A stretch of 53,610 bases of DNA. Origin: Selenomonas sp. oral taxon 126. Its GTDB lineage: Bacteria > Bacillota > Negativicutes > Selenomonadales > Selenomonadaceae. The stretch lies in contig NZ_CP016201.1 of assembly GCF_001683335.1 (NCBI RefSeq), positions 1,265,893 to 1,319,502 on the forward strand, in the 5' to 3' direction. Below the pieces are notes generated by a model that saw nothing but the letters and a program-made list of their open reading frames with translations, was not told the DNA's origin and made no database searches. Of the stretch, positions 16,937 through 26,405 are shown piece after piece; position 1 is the first letter of the stretch; each line of letters begins with the position of its first letter. The position numbers and the translations under genes are program-made.

Positions 16937-17581
16937 TCAGCCAATCTGGATGACGTGGCTGACTTTGAATCCCTTTGCCCAGAGGCGCTCCTTGACCGTA
17001 TCCACGTCGTCGATGTCGGCGCGGATGATGATCTGATAGGTGCCGCTCGGCTGCGGGAGCGTGACCATGCTGTCGATGCTGATGTCGAGATCGGCGAGGA
17101 CGGTTGAGATGTCGCGCAGGACGCCCTTGCGGTCGGCAACGTCGATCGTGAGGCGCGTCTTGCCGCTGTCGAGACCCATGACGGCGATAAAGGCGCGGAA
17201 GATGTCCGTGGAGGAGATGATGCCGACGAGCTTGCCAACCTCGGAGAGGACGGGGACACCGCCGATCTTCTCGCGCTCCATGACGAGCGCGGCCTCCTCA
17301 ATCGTCATCGTATCGGTGACGGTGATGACGTTCTTCTGCATGACATCGGCGACCTTGATCTTTGAGAGCAGGGTGCGCACCTCGAAGCGGTCGAGTGTGG
17401 TCGCCGACGAGGGCGAGGCGCGCAGGAGATCGCGATTCGTGAAAAAGCCGACGAGCTTGCCGTGCTCGACGACGGGCAGACGGCGGAAATGCCCCTTGTC
17501 CATGAGCTTCGATGCTTCGTCCATCCCTGCATCGGGGCCGATGGTGACGGGGTTCTTGGTCATACAGTTGGCAACAAACAT
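16937..17581 (-). CDS. CBS-pair / ACT domain protein (AcuB-like)
   Basis: 214 residues. Two CBS units at about 1-65 (MFVANCMTKNPVTIGPDAGM, GFFTNRDLLRA) and 75-135 (VADVMQKNVITVTDTMTIEE, GIISSTDIFRAF), then an ACT domain at about 141-214 (TRLTIDVADRKGVLRDISTVL). CBS pairs bind adenosine nucleotides and ACT domains usually bind amino acids, so this is probably a regulatory sensor; Bacillus AcuB has the same architecture. It lies 129 bp downstream of livF on the same strand, and an amino-acid-responsive link with the transporter is plausible but unproved. GGAGG precedes the ATG. Confidence 0.82.
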   Translation of the reverse strand: MFVANCMTKNPVTIGPDAGMDEASKLMDKGHFRRLPVVEHGKLVGFFTNRDLLRASPSSATTLDRFEVRTLLSKIKVADVMQKNVITVTDTMTIEEAALVMEREKIGGVPVLSEVGKLVGIISSTDIFRAFIAVMGLDSGKTRLTIDVADRKGVLRDISTVLADLDISIDSMVTLPQPSGTYQIIIRADIDDVDTVKERLWAKGFKVSHVIQIG

Positions 17582-17710
17582 AAATGCTTCCTCCTTGCCA
17601 ATGGATACGTGCGATATATTTTTAATATTCGCCTTAATGGATGAAATATCCTTTTCGGAAAATGTAAAATCGTTCGGATCGGGCGGAAAAGATGTCCAAT
17701 CCGGGCGATT

Positions 17711-18448
<738 letters not shown>

Positions 18449-18449
18449 G

Positions 18450-19220
18450 TTACTCCTCCGCCCCCAGATATGCACGGATGACCTCGGGATTCGAGCGAAT
18501 CTCCTCGGGTGTGCCGTTTGCGATGATCGCGCCGTACTCAAGCACGTAGATGCGCTCGCAGATGCCCATGACGAGCGACATATCGTGCTCGATGAGGAGG
18601 ATCGTGATACCGAAGTCCTTCTTCACCCAGCGGATCATCTCCATGAGTTCGAGTGTCTCCTGCGGGTTCATGCCCGCTGCCGGCTCGTCGAGGAGCAGGA
18701 GGCTCGGCTGTGCCGCGAGCGCACGCGCAATCTCAAGCCGCCGCTGTGCGCCGTAGGGGAGGTTCTTTGCCTTTTCGTGCGCGAGGTTTCCGAGGTGGAA
18801 GATCTCGAGCAGACGGTGTGCCTCCTCCTCGAGTTTTCGCTCCTCCTCCCAGTAGCGCCCAACGCGCAGGAAGGATTCCAGCAGTCCGTAGTTCATGTGG
18901 CAGTGGTAGGCGATCTTTACGTTGTCGAGCACACTCAGCTCGCCGAAGAGGCGGATGTTCTGGAACGTGCGCGCAATGCCGCGCTCCGTAATCTGGTAGG
19001 GGGCGAGTCCGACGATGCTCTTGCCCTTGAATGTGATTTCGCCCGTCGTCGGCTGATAGACGCCCGTAAAGAGGTTGAACGCCGTCGTCTTGCCCGCGCC
19101 GTTCGGCCCGATGAGGCCGAGCAGTTCGCCGTGCCTGATGTGTACGTTAAAGTCCACGATGGCTTTGAGTCCGCCGAATACCATGGAGACATCCGAAGCG
19201 GTCAGGAGATCCTTTGCCAT
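18450..19220 (-). CDS. livG: Branched-chain amino acid ABC transporter ATP-binding protein LivG
   Basis: 256 residues. Walker A GPNGAGKTT, Q-loop RTFQNIRLF, the LivG-type signature LPYGAQRRLEIARAL (this subfamily replaces LSGGQ with PYGxQR) and Walker B LLLLDEPAAGMNP are all present, with H-loop LLIEHDM. The start codon shares a base with the stop of livM (TAATG). Forms the second ATPase subunit of the transporter. Confidence 0.95.
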   Translation of the reverse strand: MAKDLLTASDVSMVFGGLKAIVDFNVHIRHGELLGLIGPNGAGKTTAFNLFTGVYQPTTGEITFKGKSIVGLAPYQITERGIARTFQNIRLFGELSVLDNVKIAYHCHMNYGLLESFLRVGRYWEEERKLEEEAHRLLEIFHLGNLAHEKAKNLPYGAQRRLEIARALAAQPSLLLLDEPAAGMNPQETLELMEMIRWVKKDFGITILLIEHDMSLVMGICERIYVLEYGAIIANGTPEEIRSNPEVIRAYLGAEE

Positions 19221-20170
19221 TATGCCTCGCCTCCCTTCTTAAAGAAGCGGCGCAGCGGCTGCATCGCCGTGACCTCGACGTAGCCGAAGAGTCCCTGCGG
19301 ACGGTAGAACATGAGCAGAATGAGCGCGAGCGCGTAGATGATCATGCGCGCGTTCGGGAAGCTCGCGAGCGCCGCCGAGAGGAAGGTGACGACAAGTGCG
19401 CCCGCAATCGAGCCGGTCATCGAGCCGAGGCCGCCCATGACGACCATGATTAGGATGTTGAACGACTGCATGAAGGTGAACGACGCGGGGCTGAGGATAT
19501 ACATATTGTGCCCGAACAGTGCACCCGCGACGCCCGCGAAGAACGCGCCGATGGTAAAGGCGAGCACCTTGTACTTCGTCGTGTGGACGCCCATCGACTC
19601 CGCCGCAATTTCGTTCTCGCGGATGGCGAGACAGGCGCGGCCGTGGCGCGAGTTCACGAAATTCTTGATGATGAAGAGGGTCGCGAGCATGATGAAGAAA
19701 ACCCACGTGAAATTCGTGTGATGGGCGATGCCCTTGAAGCCCGCCGCGCCGCCGACATAGGGCACGTTGATGATGACGATGCGGACGATCTCACCGAGGC
19801 CGAGCGTTGCAATCGCGAGATAGTCGCCGCGCAGACGCAGGGTCGGCAGTCCGATGAGTGCGCCGAGAAGACCCGCCGCAACGCCGCCGACGAGGATGGC
19901 GAGGGGGAATGCCATCTCAAAGTTCGTCGTGAGGACGACGCCGACGTACGCGCCGATCGCCATAAAGCCGGCATGACCCAACGAAAATTGACCGGTATAT
20001 CCGTTGATGAGGTTGAGGCTCGCTGCGAGGATGATGTTCAGTCCCGCAAAGATGAGGTTGAGCTGCCAGAACGCATTCAGCATGCCCGCGCTCGTCAGCC
20101 CCATGATGATGCCATAGATGACGAGGGCGAGGACGAGCATTTTGAGATCATTTTTTTGCAATATGTTCAT
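19220..20170 (-). CDS. livM: Branched-chain amino acid ABC transporter permease LivM
   Basis: 316 residues, strongly hydrophobic with eight or more membrane segments. Typical LivM blocks are seen: LNLINGYTGQFSLGHAGFMAIGAY near residue 52, LPTLRLRGDYLAIATLGLGEIVR near 130, and RENEIAAESMGVHTTKYKVLAF near 200, which is the coupling segment contacting the ATPases. GGGGGTGA precedes the ATG; livH ends 12 bp upstream. Inner-membrane channel subunit partnering LivH. Confidence 0.95.
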   Translation of the reverse strand: MNILQKNDLKMLVLALVIYGIIMGLTSAGMLNAFWQLNLIFAGLNIILAASLNLINGYTGQFSLGHAGFMAIGAYVGVVLTTNFEMAFPLAILVGGVAAGLLGALIGLPTLRLRGDYLAIATLGLGEIVRIVIINVPYVGGAAGFKGIAHHTNFTWVFFIMLATLFIIKNFVNSRHGRACLAIRENEIAAESMGVHTTKYKVLAFTIGAFFAGVAGALFGHNMYILSPASFTFMQSFNILIMVVMGGLGSMTGSIAGALVVTFLSAALASFPNARMIIYALALILLMFYRPQGLFGYVEVTAMQPLRRFFKKGGEA

Positions 20171-20182
20171 TAGTTCACCCCC

Positions 20183-21067
20183 TTAGACCTTTTCCTTGAC
20201 ATTTTTCCCGAAGATGCCTGCGGGTTTGAAGAGCAGAACGAGAATCAGGATGGCAAATGCCGCCGCGTCGCGGAACATGGAGAAGCCGAATCCCGAGATG
20301 AGCGCCTCGACCACGCCGAGGACGAGCCCGCCGACGACCGCGCCGGGCAGGATGCCGATGCCGCCGAAGACCGCTGCGACGAATGCCTTGATGCCGGGCA
20401 TGAGTCCCATGAGCGGGTCGATGGAGTTGTAGTAGATGCCGATGAGCACGCCCGCGACCGCCGCGAGTGCCGAGCCGATGGCGAACGTGATCGAGATGAT
20501 GCGGTTTGCGTTGATACCCATGAGCTGCGCCGCCTCTGTGTCATACGACGCGGCACGCATCGCCTTGCCGATTTTCGTGCTGCGCACAATATAGGTGAGA
20601 ATCAGCATCAGGACGAACGTCACGCCCATGATGAGGAGCTGCTGCCCGCTGATGATGAGACCTGCCACGTCGAAGGACACGTCGCTGATCGCCGCGGGGA
20701 AGGTGCGCGGCGTGGGCGAGACGATTGCCATCATTGTGTATTCGAGCAGGAAGGACACGCCGATTGCCGTGATGAGCACGGAGATGCGCGGCGCGTGGCG
20801 CAGCGGACGGTAGGCGAACCGCTCGACGATGACGCCGAGCAGCGATGTGACCGCCATCGAGATGAGGATTGCGGGCACGACGGGGATGCCGAGCGTGATG
20901 GCGTAGAAGCCGAGATATGCGCCGACCATGTAGATATCGCCGTGCGCGAAGTTGATGAGCTTGATGATGCCGTAGATCATCGTATAGCCCAGCGCAATCA
21001 GCGCGTAGATGCTGCCGAGCGAAAGCCCGTTGATGAGCTGTTGGAGCAGCTGATGCGTAAACTCCAT
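20183..21067 (-). CDS. livH: Branched-chain amino acid ABC transporter permease LivH
   Basis: 294 residues from ATG at 21065-21067, with GGAGGGAATTC upstream; the frame opens earlier but that part runs into the intergenic hairpin. Family blocks: QQLINGLSLGSIYALIALGYTMIYGI at the N-terminus, IIKLINFAHGDIYMVGAY, and the coupling motif MRAASYDTEAAQLMGINANR near residue 180. About eight membrane helices. Forms the channel with LivM. Confidence 0.95.
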   Translation of the reverse strand: MEFTHQLLQQLINGLSLGSIYALIALGYTMIYGIIKLINFAHGDIYMVGAYLGFYAITLGIPVVPAILISMAVTSLLGVIVERFAYRPLRHAPRISVLITAIGVSFLLEYTMMAIVSPTPRTFPAAISDVSFDVAGLIISGQQLLIMGVTFVLMLILTYIVRSTKIGKAMRAASYDTEAAQLMGINANRIISITFAIGSALAAVAGVLIGIYYNSIDPLMGLMPGIKAFVAAVFGGIGILPGAVVGGLVLGVVEALISGFGFSMFRDAAAFAILILVLLFKPAGIFGKNVKEKV

Positions 21068-21088
21068 AGAATTCCCTCCGTGATGATG

Positions 21089-21134
21089 AAAAAGGGCTGT
21101 TGCACAAAGGTTTTTAACTTCGTGCAATAGCCCT
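21089..21134 (-). terminator. Intercistronic hairpin/terminator between livJ and livH
   Basis: AGGGCTGTTGCACAAAG (21093-21109) pairs with CTTCGTGCAATAGCCCT (21118-21134). On the minus strand it ends in TTTTTC. Placed after the binding-protein gene, it probably reduces read-through so that LivJ is made in excess over the membrane subunits. Confidence 0.75.
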
Positions 21135-21160
21135 GCCATTATGTCGGATATGTGGCTTCA

Positions 21161-21288
21161 AGCGCCCCTTCCACCGCTTGCGCGGTCCCCCTCCCCCGTA
21201 TCGTACGGGGGAGGCTTGGGATCACGGCATATCAGCTTCCCCCGTCGAAACGGGGGAAGTGGCGAGCCTGCGAGCCGATAGGGGCGCT
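21161..21288. repeat. GC-rich multi-hairpin repeat, copy 1
   Basis: About 128 bp bounded by AGCGCCCC and GGGGCGCT. It contains three nested hairpins: CCACCGC..GCGGT, CCTCCCCCGT..ACGGGGGAGG and CTTCCCCCGT..ACGGGGGAAG. Related copies lie at 22713-22772 and 26406-26532. It sits between livJ and livH. Confidence 0.8.
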
Positions 21289-21326
21289 CCGAGAGCAGCC
21301 CTCCGTGAATACCTTTGTATGAATTA

Positions 21327-22499
21327 CTACATACTCGGCATAATCTTTGCGACGACAACGCGGTCGCCGTCCTTGTTCTCGAGAATGACCGCCTGCTTGA
21401 TCGGGTTGTGCTGCGTGTCCATCGTGATCGTGCCCGTGCCGACGACGAGATCCTTCGTCTCCTCGATCGCCTTGCGCAGCGCCTCGGGATCATCCGAGCC
21501 CGCGCGCTTCAGCGCGTCGACGAGGAGCTTGCCCGCGTCATAGCCGAGTGCGGCGAAGACGTTCGGCGCATGGCCATATTCCTTCTGGAACGCGTCGATG
21601 AAGGGGCGTACGGACTCGTCCTTATCCGAGTAGTGCGTGCTGAAATACGTGTTGTTCAGCGCCGCCGTGCCTGCGAGCTCGGCGACCTTCGGATCGTCCC
21701 AGCCGTCCGTGCCGATGATGGGCGCGGTGATGCCGATCTCACGCGCCTGCTTGACGATCTTGCCGACTTCCTCATAGTAGGCGGGGATGAAGATGACATC
21801 CGCATTCGCCGCACGGAGGCGCGTCAGCGTCGCCTTGAAGTCTTGATCCTTTGCGAGGAAGCCCTCGGTCATGAGAACCTGACCGCCGCCCGCCGTAAAG
21901 ACCTTTTCAAAGACCTGTGCGAGGCTCTTGGAGTAGTCCGTCGAATTGTCGATGTAGATGACTGCCGTCTTTGCCTTCAGCGTGTCGAGCGCGAACTTCG
22001 CCATGACATCGCCCTGCTGCGGGTCGATGAAGCAGCTGCGGAAGATCCACGGCTTTACCTTGCCGTTCTCGACCGTCACGTCGACCGCCGTTGCGTCCGG
22101 CGCAATGACGGGCACCTTGTTGTCCGAGGCGACCTGCGACTCTGCAATGACGTTGCCCGTCGTCGCAGGGCCGACGATCGCGCGGACGTGGTCGTCGGAG
22201 ATCAGCTTCGTCGCCGCGTTGACCGACTCCGCTGCCTCGGACTTGTTGTCCGCCTCGACGAGGACGATCTTCTTGCCATTGATGCCGCCTGCGTCATTTG
22301 CTTCCTTGATTGCGAGCTTCAGACCCTCGAGCGTCGAGGTACCGTAGTTCGCCGTATTGCCTGTCATCTCGAAGTTCGCACCGATGCGGATCTCGTTCGA
22401 GCTGCCGGCATCCCCGCCGCAGCCCGCGAGCGTCGTGCCGAGCAGAGCCGTGCCGACGAGCGCGGCAGCCAGATGCAGAGCCTTTCTGCCAAATATCAT
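21327..22499 (-). CDS. livJ: Branched-chain amino acid ABC transporter substrate-binding lipoprotein LivJ
   Basis: 390 residues from ATG at 22497-22499 (AAGGGGGT upstream). A lipoprotein signal with lipobox LAGC (Cys27) anchors the receptor at the membrane of this diderm cell. The mature part is a periplasmic-binding-protein type I fold: IRIGANFEMTGNTANYG, GGINGKKIVLVEADNKSE, VRAIVGPATTGNV and DAFQKEYGHAPNVFAALGYDA. It captures Leu/Ile/Val-type amino acids and delivers them to LivHM. First gene of the liv operon, with its own strong promoter and a partial terminator after it. Confidence 0.94.
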   Translation of the reverse strand: MIFGRKALHLAAALVGTALLGTTLAGCGGDAGSSNEIRIGANFEMTGNTANYGTSTLEGLKLAIKEANDAGGINGKKIVLVEADNKSEAAESVNAATKLISDDHVRAIVGPATTGNVIAESQVASDNKVPVIAPDATAVDVTVENGKVKPWIFRSCFIDPQQGDVMAKFALDTLKAKTAVIYIDNSTDYSKSLAQVFEKVFTAGGGQVLMTEGFLAKDQDFKATLTRLRAANADVIFIPAYYEEVGKIVKQAREIGITAPIIGTDGWDDPKVAELAGTAALNNTYFSTHYSDKDESVRPFIDAFQKEYGHAPNVFAALGYDAGKLLVDALKRAGSDDPEALRKAIEETKDLVVGTGTITMDTQHNPIKQAVILENKDGDRVVVAKIMPSM

Positions 22500-22562
22500 G
22501 AAAATACCCCCTTCGTCAGTTCCCAATCTATGAATAAATGATGATAAAAAAAGATAGCCCCC

Positions 22563-22591
22563 ATTATAGGGGAGAGACGGATTTTCGTCAA
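22563..22591 (-). promoter_or_regulatory. Promoter of the liv operon
   Basis: On the minus strand TTGACG (22586-22591), a 17-bp spacer and TATAAT (22563-22568), about 60 bases upstream of the livJ start. Confidence 0.85.
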
Positions 22592-22661
22592 GGTATACAA
22601 TTTGATATGTTTCGTGTGATGTCCCTCGCGAACGCTTCGGGGCTCATACTCCATCGGCGGA

Positions 22662-22691
22662 TTGACAGAGGACTTTTTTCGTTGCTATAAT
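22662..22691 (+). promoter_or_regulatory. Promoter of lysA
   Basis: TTGACA (22662-22667), an 18-bp spacer and TATAAT (22686-22691). The leader of about 120 bases contains a partial GC-rich repeat (22713-22772). Confidence 0.8.
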
Positions 22692-22712
22692 AACGAGACT
22701 TCTAGACCTGAT

Positions 22713-22772
22713 AGCCTCCCCCGTGCGACACGGGGGAGGGGGACCACGCGAAGCGTGGTGGAAGGGGCGCTT
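22713..22772. repeat. GC-rich multi-hairpin repeat, partial copy 2
   Basis: Matches the left half of the 21161-21288 repeat in inverted orientation: CCTCCCCCGT..ACGGGGGAGG, then ACCACGCGAAGCGTGGT and a GGAAGGGGCGCT end. It lies inside the transcribed leader of lysA, so its hairpins would be in the mRNA. Confidence 0.7.
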
Positions 22773-22817
22773 CTTCCTCCAATTGCGAGGGGGAAGCTCA
22801 TATAGAGGGAGGACAAT

Positions 22818-24077
22818 ATGAACGAAAAGACATTTCCGCTCACGCAGGACGAGACCCTGCGCCTGATCGAGCGTTACCCAACCCCGTTCCACATCTACGA
22901 CGAGGCGACGATCCGCGCGAACTTCCGCCGCCTGCGCGACGCCTTTGCATGGGCGCCGAGCTTCCGCGAGCACTTTGCCGTGAAGGCACTGCCGAACCCG
23001 CGCATCGTACAGCTCCTCCACGAGGAGGGCGCGGGCACGGACTGCAGCAGCATCGCCGAGCTTCTGATCTCCGAGGCGGCGGGGGTCACAGGTGAGGAGA
23101 TCATGCTCACCTCAAACGACACGCCCTACGACGAGTTTCAAAAGGCAATCGCACTCGGCGCCGTCATCAACCTCGACGACATCACGCACCTCGACTATAT
23201 GGCGGAGCATGCGGGGCTGCCCGAGGTGCTCTCGTTCCGCTACAACCCCGGCGACCTTATCGAGGGCAACGATATTATCGGAAAGCCGATGGAGGCGAAA
23301 TACGGGCTGACGCGCCCGCAGCTCTTCGAGGCGTATCAGCGTGCGCACGAGATGGGCGTGAAACGGTTCGGGCTGCATACGATGGTCATCTCCGCCGAGC
23401 TGCGCACGGAGGCATTCCTGCTCACCGCGCGCATCATGTTCGAGCTGGCGGCGGAGCTCAAGGCACGCCTCGGCATTCATGTCGAGTTCATCAACCTCGG
23501 CGGCGGGTTCGGCATCCCGTACCGCCCCGAGGAAAAGCCCGTCAACTACACGGCAATCGGTGCGGGTGTGCAGCGTCTCTACAATCATATCCTCGCACCT
23601 GTGGGGCTAAGCGATGTCGGCATCCGCACCGAGAGCGGGCGCGCCATCACGGGGGATGCGGGCTGGCTCGTCTCCACCGTCCTTCACAGGAAGGACACCT
23701 ACAAACATTACATCGGGCTCGACTCCTGCATGGCGAATTTGATGCGCCCCGCACTTTACGGTGCTTACCATCACATCACCGTCCTCGGCAAGGAAGACGC
23801 ACCCGCCGACCACGTCTATGATGTCACGGGCTCGCTCTGCGAGAACAACGACAAATTCGCCATTGACCGCGCCCTGCCCGAGATCGCCATCGGCGACATC
23901 GTCATCATCCACGACACGGGCGCGCACGGCAGCGCAATGGGCTTCAACTACAACGGCAAACTCCACTGCGCCGAACTCCTGCGCCGCACGGACGGCACGA
24001 TCGAGCTCATCCGCCGCGCCCAGACACTCGACGATTACTTCGCTACGCTGAAATATGACGGTGGGCTGATGAAATAA
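22818..24077 (+). CDS. lysA: Diaminopimelate decarboxylase (PLP, fold type III)
   Basis: 419 residues; GAGGGAGGAC precedes ATG 22818. PLP enzyme of the alanine-racemase/ornithine-decarboxylase fold: the Schiff-base lysine is K56 in HFAVKALPN, the phosphate-binding loop is NLGGGFGIPY near 230, TESGRAI follows near 270, and the catalytic GSLCENNDKF (Cys) lies near 340. This Cys block and overall length fit meso-diaminopimelate decarboxylase, the last step of lysine synthesis. Lysine/ornithine decarboxylases of Selenomonas are related folds, so substrate assignment is probable rather than certain. Its TAA stop is also the target site of a fold-back element. Confidence 0.85.
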   Translation: MNEKTFPLTQDETLRLIERYPTPFHIYDEATIRANFRRLRDAFAWAPSFREHFAVKALPNPRIVQLLHEEGAGTDCSSIAELLISEAAGVTGEEIMLTSNDTPYDEFQKAIALGAVINLDDITHLDYMAEHAGLPEVLSFRYNPGDLIEGNDIIGKPMEAKYGLTRPQLFEAYQRAHEMGVKRFGLHTMVISAELRTEAFLLTARIMFELAAELKARLGIHVEFINLGGGFGIPYRPEEKPVNYTAIGAGVQRLYNHILAPVGLSDVGIRTESGRAITGDAGWLVSTVLHRKDTYKHYIGLDSCMANLMRPALYGAYHHITVLGKEDAPADHVYDVTGSLCENNDKFAIDRALPEIAIGDIVIIHDTGAHGSAMGFNYNGKLHCAELLRRTDGTIELIRRAQTLDDYFATLKYDGGLMK

Positions 24078-24078
24078 A

Positions 24079-24240
24079 GGAATCACTGATAAAATGAAGT
24101 CCGTCAGATTGGCGTAGATTTTTTCGTCCGAACTAGGAGGCAAACCGGACGCATAGCAGAGGCTATGTGGAGGATTTGCCGACGAAGTGCGGGCAAAAAA
24201 GATGCGCTAAGATGACGGTGCTGAATTTATCAGTGCTTCC
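24079..24240 (-). mobile_element. 162-bp fold-back element, copy B
   Basis: Inverted relative to copy A; starts GGAATCACTGATAAAATG and ends CAGTGCTTCC. Exact 4-bp duplication TAAA at 24075-24078 and 24241-24244; the left copy contains the TAA stop codon of lysA. Confidence 0.88.
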
Positions 24241-24271
24241 TAAAAGCACAGAGACAGAAAATCTGCATAAT

Positions 24272-24303
24272 AAAGGAGCATTGCCCGAGGCAATGCTCCT
24301 TTT
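24272..24303. terminator. Terminator between convergent lysA and gntP-type genes
   Basis: AAAGGAGCATTGCC (24272-24285) pairs with GGCAATGCTCCTTT (24289-24302), giving a 14-bp stem with a short loop. T- and A-rich flanks suit both strands; it is closest to the stop of the permease gene. Confidence 0.8.
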
Positions 24304-24317
24304 GCTTCCGTAAATGT

Positions 24318-25709
24318 TCAGCGCAGTACGAAACTCAGCAGAGCGATCTCCACAATCGCCGCAATGCCGAGCACGAGCGTGCCCATCGTCTGGACGCGGT
24401 AGCCCTGATCCGGGGTCAGCCCGCTGAACTCCGAGACGACCCAGAAATACGAGTCGTTTGCGTGCGAGACGGTCATTGCGCCCGCGCCGATTGCCATGCA
24501 GACGAGCGTCGCCTGAATCGGCGTATTGAAGCCGAGCACGGTGAGGAGCGGCGCGATGATGCCCGCCGTCGTAATCATCGCGACTGTGGACGAGCCCTGC
24601 GCCGTCTTGAGCACCGCTGCGAGCAGGAAGGGGAAGAAGATGCCCATGCCGCCGAACACGTCCGCGTGCGCCGAGATGTAGCGCACCATATCCGAGACTG
24701 CAATCACCTTGCCGAGCACGCCGCCCGCCGCCGTGATGAAGAGGATTGGCCCGACCGTCATGAGACTCGAGTTGCAGACTTCATAGAAGTCGTGCGCACG
24801 TCCGACGGAGAAGAGCTGCAGCGTCGCGAGCGCCATGCCGACCGCAAGCGCGATGATTGGCGTGCCGAGGAAGCGCATGAGCTCGGGAACAAATCCCGTG
24901 AGTCCCAGCATTGCGACGACGGAGGACAGCGCCATCAGCGAGATTGGTATCATGATCGGCGCGAGCGTGCTGAACGCCGAGGGCAGCTTGCCATAGGAGG
25001 CAATGAGATCCTTGTAGACCTTTGCGACCTCCTCGGGATTTACCTCATCCTTCGACTGCACGCGCGTACCGATCCAACGCGCGAAGAAATAGCCTGCAAT
25101 CAACGGGAAAATGGAGCAGAGCAGACCCAGCCCGATGACCTGCAGCAGGTAGTCGCCGATGCCGAGCGTGCTCGCCGCCGCGATTGGTCCCGGTGTCGGC
25201 GGGATGAAGACGTGCGAGATGAAGAGACCGGAGCTCAGGGCAAAGGACATGGAGACGGCAGAGACGGCAGTGCGGCGCACGAGTGCCTTGCGAATGGGAT
25301 CGAGAATGACGAAGCCCGAGTCGCAGAAGACGGGGATCGAGACCACCCAGCCCATGAGCTGGACGGCGATGATGGGATTGTCCTTGCCGACGAGGCGGAT
25401 CATCATGTCCGCGAGCTTCAGCGCGCCGCCTGTCTTTTCGAGCACCGTGCCGATCATCGCACCGAGGATGATAACGATACCGATGCTTGTAAATGTCCCC
25501 GAGAACCCCTGCCCGACAACAGTTGCAAGACCGTGCTGCACAGTGCCGTCCGCGAGCCTGTGATCCACGAGGGGGATGCCCGCGACGAGTCCGAGTGCGA
25601 GCGAGACCAACATGATCGAGATGAACGGATGAATGCGCAGCTTTGAGATCATGACAATCATAATGACAATCGCGACCCAAAAGGCGAGGATAAGCGGTAA
25701 TCCGGTCAT
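24318..25709 (-). CDS. GntP-family gluconate/organic-acid permease
   Basis: 463 residues from ATG at 25707-25709 with AAGGAGGT upstream. Very hydrophobic, about 12-14 membrane segments. GntP-family blocks: RIHPFISIMLVSLALGL near 25, GQGFSGTFTSIGIVIILGAMIG, FCDSGFVILDPIRKALVRR near 125, HVFIPPTPGPIAAAS near 160, GQSSTVAM-type segment AQGSSTVAMITTAGI near 360, and SHANDSYFWVVSEFSG near 420. These are proton symporters for gluconate or related hydroxy acids. No kinase or dehydrogenase gene is adjacent, so the substrate is open. Confidence 0.88.
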   Translation of the reverse strand: MTGLPLILAFWVAIVIMIVMISKLRIHPFISIMLVSLALGLVAGIPLVDHRLADGTVQHGLATVVGQGFSGTFTSIGIVIILGAMIGTVLEKTGGALKLADMMIRLVGKDNPIIAVQLMGWVVSIPVFCDSGFVILDPIRKALVRRTAVSAVSMSFALSSGLFISHVFIPPTPGPIAAASTLGIGDYLLQVIGLGLLCSIFPLIAGYFFARWIGTRVQSKDEVNPEEVAKVYKDLIASYGKLPSAFSTLAPIMIPISLMALSSVVAMLGLTGFVPELMRFLGTPIIALAVGMALATLQLFSVGRAHDFYEVCNSSLMTVGPILFITAAGGVLGKVIAVSDMVRYISAHADVFGGMGIFFPFLLAAVLKTAQGSSTVAMITTAGIIAPLLTVLGFNTPIQATLVCMAIGAGAMTVSHANDSYFWVVSEFSGLTPDQGYRVQTMGTLVLGIAAIVEIALLSFVLR

Positions 25710-25729
25710 ATCAAAACCTCCTTGCATTG

Positions 25730-25808
25730 GGGCACAATGATTCGCTGTGCCCATTCAAATGAAACGTCCCTGCACTGCTATTTTAATCCAATTCAAAAAT
25801 TTTGGCAA
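25730..25808 (-). promoter_or_regulatory. Promoter and inverted repeat upstream of the GntP-type permease
   Basis: On the minus strand TTGCCA (25803-25808), a 17-bp spacer and TAAAAT (25780-25785) form a reasonable promoter. Downstream, GGGCACA (25730-25736) and TGTGCCC (25746-25752) make a 7-bp inverted repeat just before the ribosome site: a candidate operator or leader hairpin. Confidence 0.5.
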
Positions 25809-25822
25809 GGTGAAACATAAAA

Positions 25823-25850
25823 AAACGGACGCGAGCGTCTGCGTCCGTTT
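25823..25850 (-). terminator. Terminator of the glutaredoxin operon
   Basis: AAACGGACGC (25823-25832) pairs with GCGTCCGTTT (25841-25850); on the minus strand it is followed by seven T. Confidence 0.85.
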
Positions 25851-25860
25851 CGATGTTTTT

Positions 25861-26097
25861 TTATGCCGTAATCCCGAGAATCTTGTCCAGCTTCTCGCGG
25901 TCGTAGCTGAGGGCGAAGTCTTTGCCGTCCGCCGTTGTGACGGGGACGATCGTGTCGCCCGAGAGGCGGCGGCACTCCTCGCGCGCTGCCTCATCCTGCT
26001 CGATGTTGAACTCCTCGTAGGGGATGCCGCGATACTTGAGGTACTTCTTCACCTTGGTGCACCACGGGCAGACCGTGATGGAGTAGACCTTTACCAT
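25861..26097 (-). CDS. Small glutaredoxin-like protein (CPWC), second copy
   Basis: 78 residues, one glutaredoxin/NrdH-type thioredoxin fold. The redox motif CPWC is at residues 10-13 (MVKVYSITVCPWCTKVKKYL), with IEQDEAAREE and a cis-Pro-like VPVTT segment near 53. It lies 12 bp downstream of a second CPWC protein and downstream of trxB, so the three probably form a thiol-redox unit in which thioredoxin reductase keeps the small proteins reduced. The partner enzyme (ribonucleotide reductase, peroxiredoxin or other) cannot be told. Confidence 0.85.
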   Translation of the reverse strand: MVKVYSITVCPWCTKVKKYLKYRGIPYEEFNIEQDEAAREECRRLSGDTIVPVTTADGKDFALSYDREKLDKILGITA

Positions 26098-26109
26098 AGC
26101 CGTCCCTCC

Positions 26110-26340
26110 TCACGCGCCGATGAGGCGGTCGATGGCGGGCTGATCGAAGCCGCGCACGTATTCGCCGCTATCCGCGAGGATGACGGGACATGCGCCCTCG
26201 CCCGTGAGCCTCACGAGATCATCATATGCGGCAGGCTCCTTCTCAATGTCGCGCACCGTGTACGCGACGCCCTTCTTGTCGAGATACTTCTTTGCCTTTG
26301 TGCACCACGGGCACGCGTCGAACGAAAAAACCTGAATCAT
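26110..26340 (-). CDS. Small glutaredoxin-like protein (CPWC), first copy
   Basis: 76 residues with CPWC at residues 10-13 (MIQVFSFDACPWCTKAKKYL) and cis-Pro segment ACPVILAD near 50. It resembles the downstream paralogue in length and layout but diverges in the middle, so the pair is an old duplication or two distinct types. GGAGG precedes the ATG. A GC-rich repeat separates it from trxB. Confidence 0.85.
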   Translation of the reverse strand: MIQVFSFDACPWCTKAKKYLDKKGVAYTVRDIEKEPAAYDDLVRLTGEGACPVILADSGEYVRGFDQPAIDRLIGA

Positions 26341-26405
26341 GGGAATAGCCTCCTTATCGTGTGTGTAAAATGAATCGTTGCTGCTGTGTGTTGTCTAGCG
26401 CTCAA

